Assembly (NCBI GenBank): GCA_040954595.2
Contig: CM082585.2
Span: forward strand, 806,001 to 870,000
Direction of reading: 5' to 3'
Length of the DNA: 64,000 nt
Source: Balanoglossus misakiensis
Lineage: Eukaryota > Hemichordata
The position numbers and the translations under genes are program-made. Below the pieces are notes generated by a model. It did no database searches and was not told the origin of the DNA. It saw only the letters and a program-made list of their open reading frames with translations. Of the stretch, positions 47,472 to 59,600 are shown one piece after another. Position 1 is the stretch's first letter. Each line of letters begins with the position of its first letter.

Positions 47472-50403
47472 CTAACACTCAAAATTAATGGGCAGAACAC
47501 TGTCCACTATGGCCTGGTTACTCTGTGCTCTGGTTAATGTTGACGCAAAGGTTGACCCCACCAAACACTCAAAATTAATGGGCAGCACACTGTCCACTAT
47601 GGCCTGGTTACTGTGTGCTCTGGTTAATGTTGACGCAAAGGTTGACCCCACCAAACACTCAAAATTAATGGGCAGAACACTGTCCACTACGGCCTGGTTA
47701 CTGTGTGCTCTGGTTAATGTTGACGCAAAGGTTGACCCCACCAAACACTCAAAATTAATGGGCAGCACACTGTCCACTATGGCCTGGTTACTGTGTGCTC
47801 TGGTTAATGTTGACGCAAAGGTTGACCCCACCAAACACTCAAAATTAATGGGCAGGATACTGTCCACTACGGCCTGGTTACTGTGTGCTCTGGTTAATGT
47901 TGACGCAAAGGTTGACCCCACCAAACACTCAAAATTAATGGGCAGAACACTGTCCACTACGGCCTGGTTACTGTGTGCTCTGGTTAATGTTGACGCAAAG
48001 GTTGACCCCACCAAACACTCAAAATTAATGGGCAGAACACTGTCCACTATGGCCTGGTTACTGTGTGCTCTGGTTAATGTTGACGCAAAGGTTGACCCCA
48101 CCAAACACTCAAAATTAATGGGCAGCACACTGTCCACTATGGCCTGGTTACTGTGTGCTCTGGTTAATGTTGACGCAAAGGTTGACCCCACCAAACACTC
48201 AAAATTAATGGGCAGAACACTGTCCACTATGGCCTGGTTACTGTGTGCTCTGGTTAATGTTGACGCAAAGGTTGACCCCACCAAACACTCAAAATTAATG
48301 GGCAGAACACTGTCCACTATGGCCTGGTTACTGTGTGCTCTGGTTAATGTTGACGCAAAGGTTGACCCCACCAAACACTCAAAATTAATGGGCAGAACAC
48401 TGTCCACTACGGCCTGGTTACTGTGTGCTCTGGTTAATGTTGACGCAAAGGTTGACCCCACCAAACACTCAAAATTAATGGGCAGCACACTGTCCACTAT
48501 GGCCTGGTTACTGTGTGCTCTGGTTAATGTTGACGCAAAGGTTGACCCCACCAAACACTCAAAATTAATGGGCAGAACACTGTCCACTACGGCCTGGTTA
48601 CTGTGTGCTCTGGTTAATGTTGACGCAAAGGTTGACCCCACCAAACACTCAAAATTAATGGGCACGATACTGGCCACTCTGGCCTAGTTAATGTTGACGC
48701 AAAGGTTGACCCCACCAAACACTCAAAATTAATGGGCACGATACTGGCCACTCTGGCCTAGTTAATGTTGACGCAAAGGTTGACCCCACCAAACACTCAA
48801 AATTAATGGGCACGATACTGGCCACTCTGGCCTAGTTAATGTTGACGGAAAGGTTGACCCCACCAAACACTCAAAATTAATGGGCACGATACTGGCCACT
48901 CTGGCCTAGTTAATGTTGACGCAAAGGTTGACCCCACCTAACACTCAAAATTAATGGGCAGAACACTGTCCACTATGGCCTGGTTACTCTGTGCTCTGGT
49001 TAATGTTGACGCAAAGGTTGACCCCACCAAACACTCAAAATTAATGGGCAGCACACTGTCCACTATGGCCTGGTTACTGTGTGCTCTGGTTAATGTTGAC
49101 GCAAAGGTTGACCCCACCAAACACTCAAAATTAATGGGCAGAACACTGTCCACTACGGCCTGGTTACTGTGTGCTCTGGTTAATGTTGACGCAAAGGTTG
49201 ACCCCACCAAACACTCAAAATTAATGGGCAGCACACTGTCCACTATGGCCTGGTTACTGTGTGCTCTGGTTAATGTTGACGCAAAGGTTGACCCCACCAA
49301 ACACTCAAAATTAATGGGCAGGATACTGTCCACTACGGCCTGGTTACTGTGTGCTCTGGTTAATGTTGACGCAAAGGTTGACCCCACCAAACACTCAAAA
49401 TTAATGGGCAGAACACTGTCCACTACGGCCTGGTTACTGTGTGCTCTGGTTAATGTTGACGCAAAGGTTGACCCCACCAAACACTCAAAATTAATGGGCA
49501 GAACACTGTCCACTATGGCCTGGTTACTGTGTGCTCTGGTTAATGTTGACGCAAAGGTTGACCCCACCAAACACTCAAAATTAATGGGCAGCACACTGTC
49601 CACTATGGCCTGGTTACTGTGTGCTCTGGTTAATGTTGACGCAAAGGTTGACCCCACCAAACACTCAAAATTAATGGGCAGAACACTGTCCACTATGGCC
49701 TGGTTACTGTGTGCTCTGGTTAATGTTGACGCAAAGGTTGACCCCACCAAACACTCAAAATTAATGGGCAGAACACTGTCCACTATGGCCTGGTTACTGT
49801 GTGCTCTGGTTAATGTTGACGCAAAGGTTGACCCCACCAAACACTCAAAATTAATGGGCAGAACACTGTCCACTACGGCCTGGTTACTGTGTGCTCTGGT
49901 TAATGTTGACGCAAAGGTTGACCCCACCAAACACTCAAAATTAATGGGCAGCACACTGTCCACTATGGCCTGGTTACTGTGTGCTCTGGTTAATGTTGAC
50001 GCAAAGGTTGACCCCACCAAACACTCAAAATTAATGGGCAGAACACTGTCCACTACGGCCTGGTTACTGTGTGCTCTGGTTAATGTTGACGCAAAGGTTG
50101 ACCCCACCAAACACTCAAAATTAATGGGCAGAACACTGTCCACTATGGCCTGGTTACTGTGTGCTCTGGTTAATGTTGACGCAAAGGTTGACCCCACCAA
50201 ACACTCAAAATTAATGGGCAGAACACTGTCCACTACGGCCTGGTTACTGTGTGCTCTGGTTAATGTTGACGCAAAGGTTGACCCCACCAAACACTCAAAA
50301 TTAATGGGCAGAACACTGTCCACTATGGCCTGGATACTGTGTGCTCTGGTTAATGTTGACGCAAAGGTTGACCCCACCAAACACTCAAAATTAATGGGCA
50401 GCA
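47472..50403. repeat. Higher-order repeat of 1466 bp within the array (two copies)
   Basis: The block starting at 47472 recurs at 48938, 1466 bp away, with the same order of monomer variants, including single-base marks such as ttactCtgtgctctgg and gacgGaaagg. 1466 equals thirteen 90-bp plus four 74-bp monomers. Confidence 0.9.
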
Positions 50404-52644
50404 CACTGTCCACTATGGCCTGGTTACTGTGTGCTCTGGTTAATGTTGACGCAAAGGTTGACCCCACCAAACACTCAAAATTAATGGGCAGAACACTGTC
50501 CACTACGGCCTGGTTACTGTGTGCTCTGGTTAATGTTGACGCAAAGGTTGACCCCCACCAAACACTCAAAATTTATGGGCACGATACTGGCCACTCTGGC
50601 CTAGTTAATGTTGACGCAAAGGTTGACCCCACCAAACACTCAAAATTAATGGGCACGATACTGGCCACTCTGGCCTAGTTAATGTTGACGCAAAGGTTGA
50701 CCCCACCAAACACTCAAAATTAATGGGCACGATACTGGCCACTCTGGCCTAGTTAATGTTGACGCAAAGGTTGACCCCACCAAACACTCAAAATTAATGG
50801 GCACGATACTGGCCACTCTGGCCTAGTTAATGTTGACGCAAAGGTTGACCCCACCAAACACTCAAAATTAATGGGCACGATACTGGCCACTCTGGCCTAG
50901 TTAATGTTGACGCAAAGGTTGACCCCACCAAACACTCAAAATTAATGGGCAGAACACTGTCCACTACGGCCTGGTTACTGTGTGCTCTGGTTAATGTTGA
51001 CGCAAAGGTTGACCCCACCAAACACTCAAAATTAATGGGCAGAACACTGTCCACTCGACCTGGTTACTGTGTGCTCTGGTTAATGTTGACGCAAAGGTTG
51101 ACCCCACCAAACACTCAAAATTAATGGGCAGAACACTGTCCACTACGGCCTGGTTACTGTGTGCTCTGGTTAATGTTGACGCAAAGGTTGACCCCACCAA
51201 ACACTCAAAATTAATGGGCAGCACACTGTCCACTATGGCCTGGTTACTGTGTGCTCTGGTTAATGTTGACGCAAAGGTTGACCCCACCAAACACTCAAAA
51301 TTAATGGGCAGAACACTGTCCACTACGGCCTGGTTACTGTGTGCTCTGGTTAATGTTGACGCAAAGGTTGACCCCACCAAACACTCAAAATTAATGGGCA
51401 GAACACTGTCCACTATGGCCTGGTTACTGTGTGCTCTGGTTAATGTTGACGCAAAGGTTGACCCCACCAAACACTCAAAATTAATGGGCAGAACACTGTC
51501 CACTACTGCCTGGTTACTGTGTGCTCTGGTTAATGTTGACGCAAAGGTTGACCCCACCAAACACTCAAAATTAATGGGCAGCACACTGTCCACTATGGCC
51601 TGGTTGCTGTGTGCTCTGGTTAATGTTGACGCAAAGGTTGACCCCACCAAACACTCAAAATTAATGGGCAGAACACTGTCCACTACGGCCTGGTTACTGT
51701 GTGCTCTGGTTAATGTTGACGCAAAGGTTGACCCCACCAAACACTCAAAATTAATGGGCAGAACACTGTCCACTATGGCCTGGTTACTGTGTGCTCTGGT
51801 TAATGTTGACGCAAAGGTTGACCCCACCAAACACTCAAAATTAATGGGCAGCACACTGTCCACTATGGCCTGGTTACTGTGTGCTCTGGTTAATGTTGAC
51901 GCAAAGGTTGACCCCACCAAACACTCAAAATTAATGGGCAGAACACTGTCCACTACGGCCTGGTTACTGTGTGCTCTGGTTAATGTTGACGCAAAGGTTG
52001 ACCCCCACCAAACACTCAAAATTAATGGGCACGATACTGGCCACTCTGGCCTAGTTAATGTTGACGCAAAGGTTGACCCCACCAAACACTCAAAATTAAT
52101 GGGCACGATACTGGCCACTCTGGCCTAGTTAATGTTGACGCAAAGGTTGACCCCACCAAACACTCAAAATTAATGGGCATGATACTGGCCACTCTGGCCT
52201 AGTTAATGTTGACGCAAAGGTTGACCCCACCAAACACTCAAAATTAATGGGCACGATACTGGCCACTCTGGCCTAGTTAATGTTGACGCAAAGGTTGACC
52301 CCACCAAACACTCAAAATTAATGGGCAGAACACTGTCCACTACGGCCTGGTTACTGTGTGCTCTGGTTAATGTTGACGCAAAGGTTGACCCCACCAAACA
52401 CTCAAAATTAATGGGCAGAACACTGTCCACTACGGCCTGGTTACTGTGTGCTCTGGTTAATGTTGACGCAAAGGTTGACCCCACCATACACTCAAAATTA
52501 ATGGGCAGCACACTGTCCACTATGGCCTGGTTACTGTGTGCTCTGGTTAATGTTGACGCAAAGGTTGACCCCACCAAACACTCAAAATTAATGGGCAGAA
52601 CACTGTCCACTACGGCCTGGTTACTGTGTGCTCTGGTTAATGTT

Positions 52645-52873
52645 AATGGTAGGTCGTGGCTGTCTCATTTCAGGGATTTGTGGACTAAATGTCAATCTTT
52701 GTACTATTCGTACATGAAACTTTTCTTTCAAATACAACTTACAGACCAACATAGACAGTCATGCTTATATAAGTATGACTATCTATTAAAGTAACATTCA
52801 TATCATGATTGTTGTTTTACACTGTGTTTTCAAAGTAATTGTTGCAGTAAACCAATTGCCTTGCTTGGAAATA
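52645..52873. other. Right flank of the array, fragment shared with 56929-56964
   Basis: aggtcgtggctgtctcattt then cagggatttgtgga (52651-52684) is almost identical to the right half of the inverted-repeat element at 56790-57016. Otherwise non-coding. Confidence 0.6.
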
Positions 52874-52988
52874 TTAAAAGGGAAGTCCTGTCCAGCTGAT
52901 TTATGCATAATTTCTACACAATGTTTTTTTCTGAAAGAATGACCTCAAAGCTACCCAATTATGTAGCTGAACCGGACTTCCCCTTTAA
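52874..52988. mobile_element. 115-bp TTAA-flanked MITE
   Basis: TTAA at 52874-52877 and 52985-52988, with inverted ends aaagggaagtcctgtc and gaccggacttcccctt-like (aaccggacttccccttt). A partial relative at 56490-56614 shares gaaagagtgacctcaaagct. Confidence 0.8.
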
Positions 52989-53499
52989 ATGCTACCAGTG
53001 AGCTTGTTTGTCTTTGTAAATACACTCAAGTATTAATCCCCTTTTTCTCAGAATTCAATGCATCTTCATGCCATGAGGTGAGAGGACACTTTTGTTAGCA
53101 GGAGGGAAACAAATCCAAAATAAATAATAACAGTGCAAAGTTGGTCTGCTGACTTTCTCCACATTTCATTATTGAATTACGGCAAAATTATGAAATCCAA
53201 TTATGAAATTCAGCTTTTTGTCCACTTTTTGTTGCTGCAAATTCATTGCGGTATAAAGGTCAATAATATGACAAATCTTGGTTAAAAGTATACAGTCACC
53301 TTCAATACACATTCCCATATATGGCTGAATGGCGTATTTGAGCATTCTAAAGAACATATGGTGGCGCCTGTTTTCCACGTGTGCCACCAAATGTAAATCT
53401 GTGATTGGCTAGATTTCAATTTTCCATGGTAACTATATATAGCTAATTTTCCATGGGTGATCATATACCTTTAACTCTATAGTTTAACATGATACTTAC
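52989..53499. other. Non-coding 3' side of the CUB/sushi/EGF gene
   Basis: No further domain exon could be recognised between the EGF exon and the array. 53350-53440 is a diverged relative of 21155-21215. Confidence 0.45.
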
Positions 53500-53685
53500 G
53501 AACACATGATTGGTTAAAAGTGTAGACATCATACATTGAGAGACCAGTTTCTCCAGGTGGCAGATAGAATCCACCTGTGCCGTTATTTGCATATAAGAGA
53601 TAGCCTTCTTCACAGGAACATTGAAAACCACCTGCAGTGTTTTTACAAAGTTGATCACAAGAATGTGAAGCACATTCATTTATAT
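53500..53685 (-). CDS. Exon: calcium-binding EGF domain with C-terminal extension
   Basis: ctttgtag acceptor, 186 bp, GTAAGT donor, phase 1-1. It reads DINECASHSCDQLCKN then GGFQCSCEEGY, followed by an extension with GGFYLPPGETG and NQSCV. The DINEC start is the calcium-binding signature. It is the last recognisable exon of the gene in the window. Confidence 0.88.
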
Positions 53686-56600
53686 CTACAAAGAAGGAAC
53701 ATGGATTGGATTAAAACAATGTACGTTTAGTAAAATTGAAAGTATTGTCATTTCTTTTAATCGTGAATTTTGGGATTATCTTGTGTACGTACAAGATGAA
53801 TCTGTGATAAAATAAAGGCGTCACCTTGCTTGCTTTTGAAATACAAGGCCATTAATTAAATTGATAATAGAAGAAACCTGCTGACTCAGCATGGTTCACC
53901 AATGGTTTGTCTATGGACAAAAACCTTAAAGAAATTTATCTCAAAATAGAGCATTGTAATCACACAATTTTATTTGACCAATGAATTTATATTTACTAGA
54001 CTGAGCTATGTGTAAAATTTCGTGAAAATGACAATAGTAGAAGTTTGTTTTCTAGCAATTATCAATGTAATCCTATGAGAAAAAGACACCTGAGATTAAA
54101 AGGTCATTCCAAAAATTTATCCGGAATTCTGAAATAAGTTCGGAATGTGTTAAATGTGAAAATAGTGACTTGAAGTTATGTTGCAAGTGACTTGTTTATG
54201 TCTCACCTTTGCATGCTGTTCCATTCACATCTGGTTCAAATCCCACCAAACATGCACACTGATAGTCACCATCTCTATTTTCACAGACTTGATTGATTCC
54301 ACACCGTGCCACCAATGTACTACATTCATTGATATCTGAAATGTTATTCATCAAGATATGATCAAAATCCCACAGGTCCGCTGGTAAATTCAGACCAACA
54401 AGTTTAGCTGGGAACCACCAGACCAACAGGAAATTTTCACAAACAAATTTTCGCGAACTATGCAAGAGCCCCAAAAAAAAAGACATTTTTGCGTAAAAAA
54501 CTATTTTCAGTGATAACAATGTAGTGAAATACGAGAACATGAAAATTAATCGTCTCATAACAGTTTCTGCTTTTGATATCGCAAAAAATTTCTTTGTCGC
54601 GAAAATTTCCTGTTTTACAGTAATCAATGAAAAATAAAATTACGAAAATCATGAAATTTCTGACAGCCATAGATTTGCATGGCATGAACTGTATGTCCTA
54701 TCAGCATGTAGTTTAGGTGACATTTATGATAAATAGTCAAATTACTGGAGTGATCGATTACGGTACCTCATAAGCAGACAACCACATGAAGACCAATCTT
54801 GATGTGAACTTACCAATGCATGATGGTATTGCACTATTCCACTGTAAATCGGATTGACAAGTCAGGTAATCAGCACCATTTAATTCATAGCCAGCATTAC
54901 AATAGAATGTGATGTTACTGCCCATATAATATGGTCCACTATCAGGGACAGCTTGTAGATGTGGGTCTGTTATGAGTATATCACTGCAGTTCAATCCTGC
55001 AAGTAAAAAAAATAAAACACTATGTGGATGCAGACTTGATTGTGGTATATATATTGGGTATCTGTATTCTGTCACAACTTTAACATTTTCACCCCAAGTT
55101 CCCACTATAAAAGTCCAGATACCATTGACTCCTTTTTTCAATTATCGACTAAATTCATGACTCTGTATTTCAAAAACAAGCGTGGTGACCCCTATATTTT
55201 ATCACAAATGTTCATTATACATACATAGGATAATCCAAAAATTAACAATTAAAAGAAATGACCATATTTTCAATTTTACTGAATGTACATCCTTAAATGA
55301 CTTACGTTGACAGTATCCTGGATCTCCAATCCATGATCCATCTTCACCACATGTAGAGACAGTGTAGCCAGTCAGACTGTAGCCAGATGGACATGAGTAG
55401 GCAACGGTTGTTCCAAAAATCAATGAATCACCACTAACAATTTCATATGATAAGTAGTTGTCTACATTCGGTGGTGGACACTCGCGAGCTGTTTGGATAA
55501 GATGAACAGATAACATTACAAGTGTGTTAATACTAGGAAAATGGTTTAAAGGGACATGCAGTAACCCTCACAATCCTGCATATTTTCAAGTTACCAGTGT
55601 CTGGTTTAACATTCAGTGTGTAATGTCCCAATTAGACACCCATGTGGAATGTAGCAACCAGCACAAAGTGCCCCATCATAACGCTATGGAGAGAATTTCA
55701 ACTTGAGTCAGTGATTTTTATGAAAACATGACAGTGAACACCCTGTGTTATACTTTGTTTTCAAAACGACTCATCACACACTTTAAAGCCTCTAGAGCTG
55801 CCAAATTTCACAATTTTTTTCTTTTCCACAGTAAAACCTTTCAAATCTATGGTGATGCATACCACGATAGCTAGCTGCATACTGTTTGTATGGAGGCTGA
55901 TTTTAATAAAATGGGTACGGCACCTGTTTAATACATTGCACGTTTAAATTGCAACATACAGCCACAATCAGGCATTGATGACATGTTCTTGTATCCCTAT
56001 CAGTAAGCTTAATTATTTCAATGTACCAATCTACGTCGGAAAATAAAATCTGAAAATAAATGCAAAAAGTGGCAGCTCTAGTGGCTTTAAAGCACTGAAA
56101 GGTTCAGAGGACTAACATTTTTCTGAAAATCCGTCTCCTAAGTGTGCACTACAATGGCAGTTTAATTGTTTTCAAAAATATCAACTTACGCTCGCATTGG
56201 GGCACAAGTGGACCCCAGACACCATCTGCTTGGCATTCCAATGAAGACACATTATTTATAAACTGATAGCCCTCAATGCATTGATAATAAGCAATGCCAC
56301 CATACACTGTACTGGTAACATTGGTAAGAATTCCATTGCTGCACTCAGGGGGTCCACCACATGTTATTCCTAAAAAATAAACAACAAATTAGTGTCATTC
56401 AAGTTGTTGCTAACAATAGATTCAAGAGACAAATTAAGTCTCTCTCATCACTGCACTTTTTTCATTAATTATCTTGGATACAAGACACCAGGCTAGGCAT
56501 ATTTGCATAGCTGGTACGACTTATACACGGCGAAAATGTTTTTTTTTTCCTGAAAGAGTGACCTCAAAGCTACAAAATTATGTAGATATCAGCTAGACCG

Positions 56601-59600
56601 GACATCCCCTTTAACTACTGGATAACCGTCCGAGCATTGGAATGAGACAGAGACATCATACCTTCTATCTCTGTACTGGTCACCACGCCCTCACTAATCA
56701 CAATTTCGGGACAGTCTGTCAGAACAAGGATCACAATGATAAGAATGCATGCAGACAAATACTTAAACTCATAAATGTCAGTTGTTTTAAAGTGAAGGGG
56801 TCGTCGCAATGCGTTTGTTTATAAACATTACAATTCATTCACAAATCCCTCAAATAAGATAATTCTTAGAATGAACGAAGCAGCTGACAGTATCCTAGAC
56901 TGTCCATGACAGCAACTGAAGATCCTAGTAGGTCGTGGCTGTCTAATTTCAGGGATTTGTGGATGAATTGCAATGTTTATAAACAAACAAACGCAGTGCG
57001 ACGACCCCATCACTTTATTGAGTGTGATACAAGAGTGTTGCCATTCCTGTCAATGGTCCAAAATTGCATTGCAATTGTAAGAAATTACTGTCTCTGTTTT
57101 TCCAGCTCTTTGAAGTTTCGTAAAAATTCAAAAACATTTGCACCTTTCAATTAATGACTCTAAATCACAAGGAATAAAGGGAGAGTGTGTTTCTAAGAAT
57201 TCTGTAACAACTTTTTCTGAAATGTTAGTAAGTTACTGTAAAACACTTTATTTTCGCGAGCAAGAGATTTTCGCGAAATACGCGAAAGCCAAAATAGCGT
57301 GAAAATAAAAAGTTGCGTAATTTTTTTGAAGATAAAGATGCAATGGATGAAATAAGAGAACGCGAAAATTAACACTGGCGAAACAGTGGCCTCTCTCGAT
57401 GTCGCGAAAAATTTCAACTCGTGAAAATAAAGTGTTTTACAGTATGTGTACCTGGTGAAAATGAAGCCCTGAATCCTTTAGCTGGTCGTGTTCTACTACT
57501 CCTGAACACAACCGAAAAGTGTCCAATGTCTGTACGGCAATCGGGTGGTGGCACAGTGCCATCAATGACTCCATCAGAATTGCCACTCCATGGACCAATA
57601 ATGACATCATCATCACTCTCAGTACCATTGTATACCTTCAGAAACAAAGACAATTTAAGCATGCATTGTAAATACCGTAAAACGGGAAATCTTCACAACA
57701 GGAAATTTTCGCGATATCAAAGGTGGCTACTGTTACGCGACAATTAATTTTCACATTGGCATATTTTACTGCATTGTTATCTCTGAAGCATTTTAAGCGA
57801 CTTTTTATTTTCATATTTTTTGGCTCTCACATAGTTTACGAAAATTTATCGTTCACGAAAATTTTATAGTATTCAATCCTTGTTGCATTTCCTGCTGTAA
57901 CAGCTACTCAACATACTGTAAAATGGGAAATGTTCGCAAACAATAAATTTTCGCGATCTACGTGAGAGCCATCAAAACATGAAAATAAAAAGTTGCGTAA
58001 AAATGTTTTTCGGGGATAATGATGCAGTGAAATACAAGAACGTGAAAAGTTATTGTTGCATAACACTTGCCTCTTTTGATAACGCGAAAATTTCATGTTG
58101 CAAAAGTATCCCGTTTTACAGTATATATGTGATTAATTAAATTTCCAAATTGTGTTCCAAAGTTGTATAGTTTGAAGTAATGTCTGCCAAAATTGTCAAA
58201 CTAAAATCACTGCAAAATAATATGACAAATTTTTTAATATGACAAATATTTTTAACATGGCTGACTCATGATCATATCTGATACTCACAATGATGTAATC
58301 AACATCTGTGTTCCTCTCTAATCCAAAGTTCTCATCAAAGATAAGAGTTAATGGTCTTCCAGTTGGTTCCTTGATTAACCAGCTACACATAACATCATCA
58401 GGGTAAGTGCTAACATCATACCCTGGTGACTGAATCGTGCCAAAACTACGCAGAATTTCAATTCCCTGGCAACCTTTAAAGAAACAAGTGACCTATCGGT
58501 CAAAAGAGCTCTGCTGACTTTAACAGTGAAACCTATAGCTGGGCAATGATATGAATACCCTAGGTTTTAATCATAACAATTGTATTCTATTAAACAAACC
58601 AAACATAGACATCACAAGTATTTAATATCCACATTCAGCCTGATTCATTGTGCTAAAGAAAGAAAGAATTTATTCCTAAAGAACAACATCAAAAGGAAGT
58701 ACCAAGGTACTAATTTGCATATTCATGACCCGATCAAAATTCCAATAAAACAAAATCAGGTAGGGGCACCATAACACACATTCTACCAAATTTCAGCTCC
58801 ATCGTACATGTAGTTAGGGAGAAGAAGATTTTTTACCAAAAATTATATTTTTAGATCTAATTTGCATATTCATGACCCGATCATATCCAAATTTATGAAA
58901 TCAGGTAGGGGCACCATAACACACATTCCTGCCAAATTTCAGCTCAATCGTACATGTAGTTAGGGAGAAGAAAATGTTTGACCAACATTCTATTTTAGAT
59001 CTAATTTGCATATTTATGACCCCATCAAATCCAAATTTACAAAATCAGGTAGGGGCACCATAACACACATTCCTACCAAATTATAGCTAAATATGCAATG
59101 TCGTTTTAACGAAGAAGATTGAAATACCGAAAGTTGACGGACGACGGACAACGGACGCCGGACGACAGACGGACACTTATCAACCTACTGCTACAGCTTG
59201 GCTGACACAAGTGACAGCCAAGCTAAAAATACCAAACAAGGAATAATGAATTCAATCCACAGGTTTGGTGTAATCCTGGCTGCCTTTTATTTTGTGCTAG
59301 GGGATCAAATCACATAATAATTGCCTTCTGGATAAAAAGTCGTACGCGACAGAAGAAATGACTGTTAACTGTATATGACTTCCTTAGGTCAAACCTTTCT
59401 GTCGTTATACATGTAGTTATCAAATTAAACTCATTTAACTTTTTTCACATTTTGTTATTTTTTCTGTTAAAAAGTTCCATAATGACCCAGTATCAGATTA
59501 GCTTATATTATAAACTTCCAGAAAGAATGGCAAAAGAAGATAGATCTGTGATCCTTACAATTCTTACTGGGTTGAAATTCTTTGGGAATGATTTTAAGTG

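Larger units (their letters stand above)
44150..52644. repeat. 8.5-kb array of 90-bp and 74/75-bp monomers
   Basis: About one hundred monomers. Long type (90 bp): ttaatgttgacgcaaaggtt, gaccccaccaaacactcaaa, attaatgggcagaacactgt, ccactatggcctggttactg, tgtgctctgg. Short type (74 bp) ends cacgatactggccactctgg cctag and lacks 16 bp; a 75-bp form has an extra C (gacccccacc). Variant positions alternate between monomers (agAaca/agCaca, ctaTggcc/ctaCggcc). Because 90 and 75 are multiples of three, very long frames are open on both strands, such as 45226-47295 plus (689 codons) and 44958-47285 minus (775 codons). The 74-bp monomers break them and place TAG in the plus frame. Substitutions change amino acids freely, so coding is unlikely. 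Confidence 0.95.

Noticed and set aside
44150-52644. CRISPR-like array
   Set aside because: The whole unit repeats; there are no unique spacers between short repeats. The same applies to the 50-bp array at 41500-42215. The context is eukaryotic.
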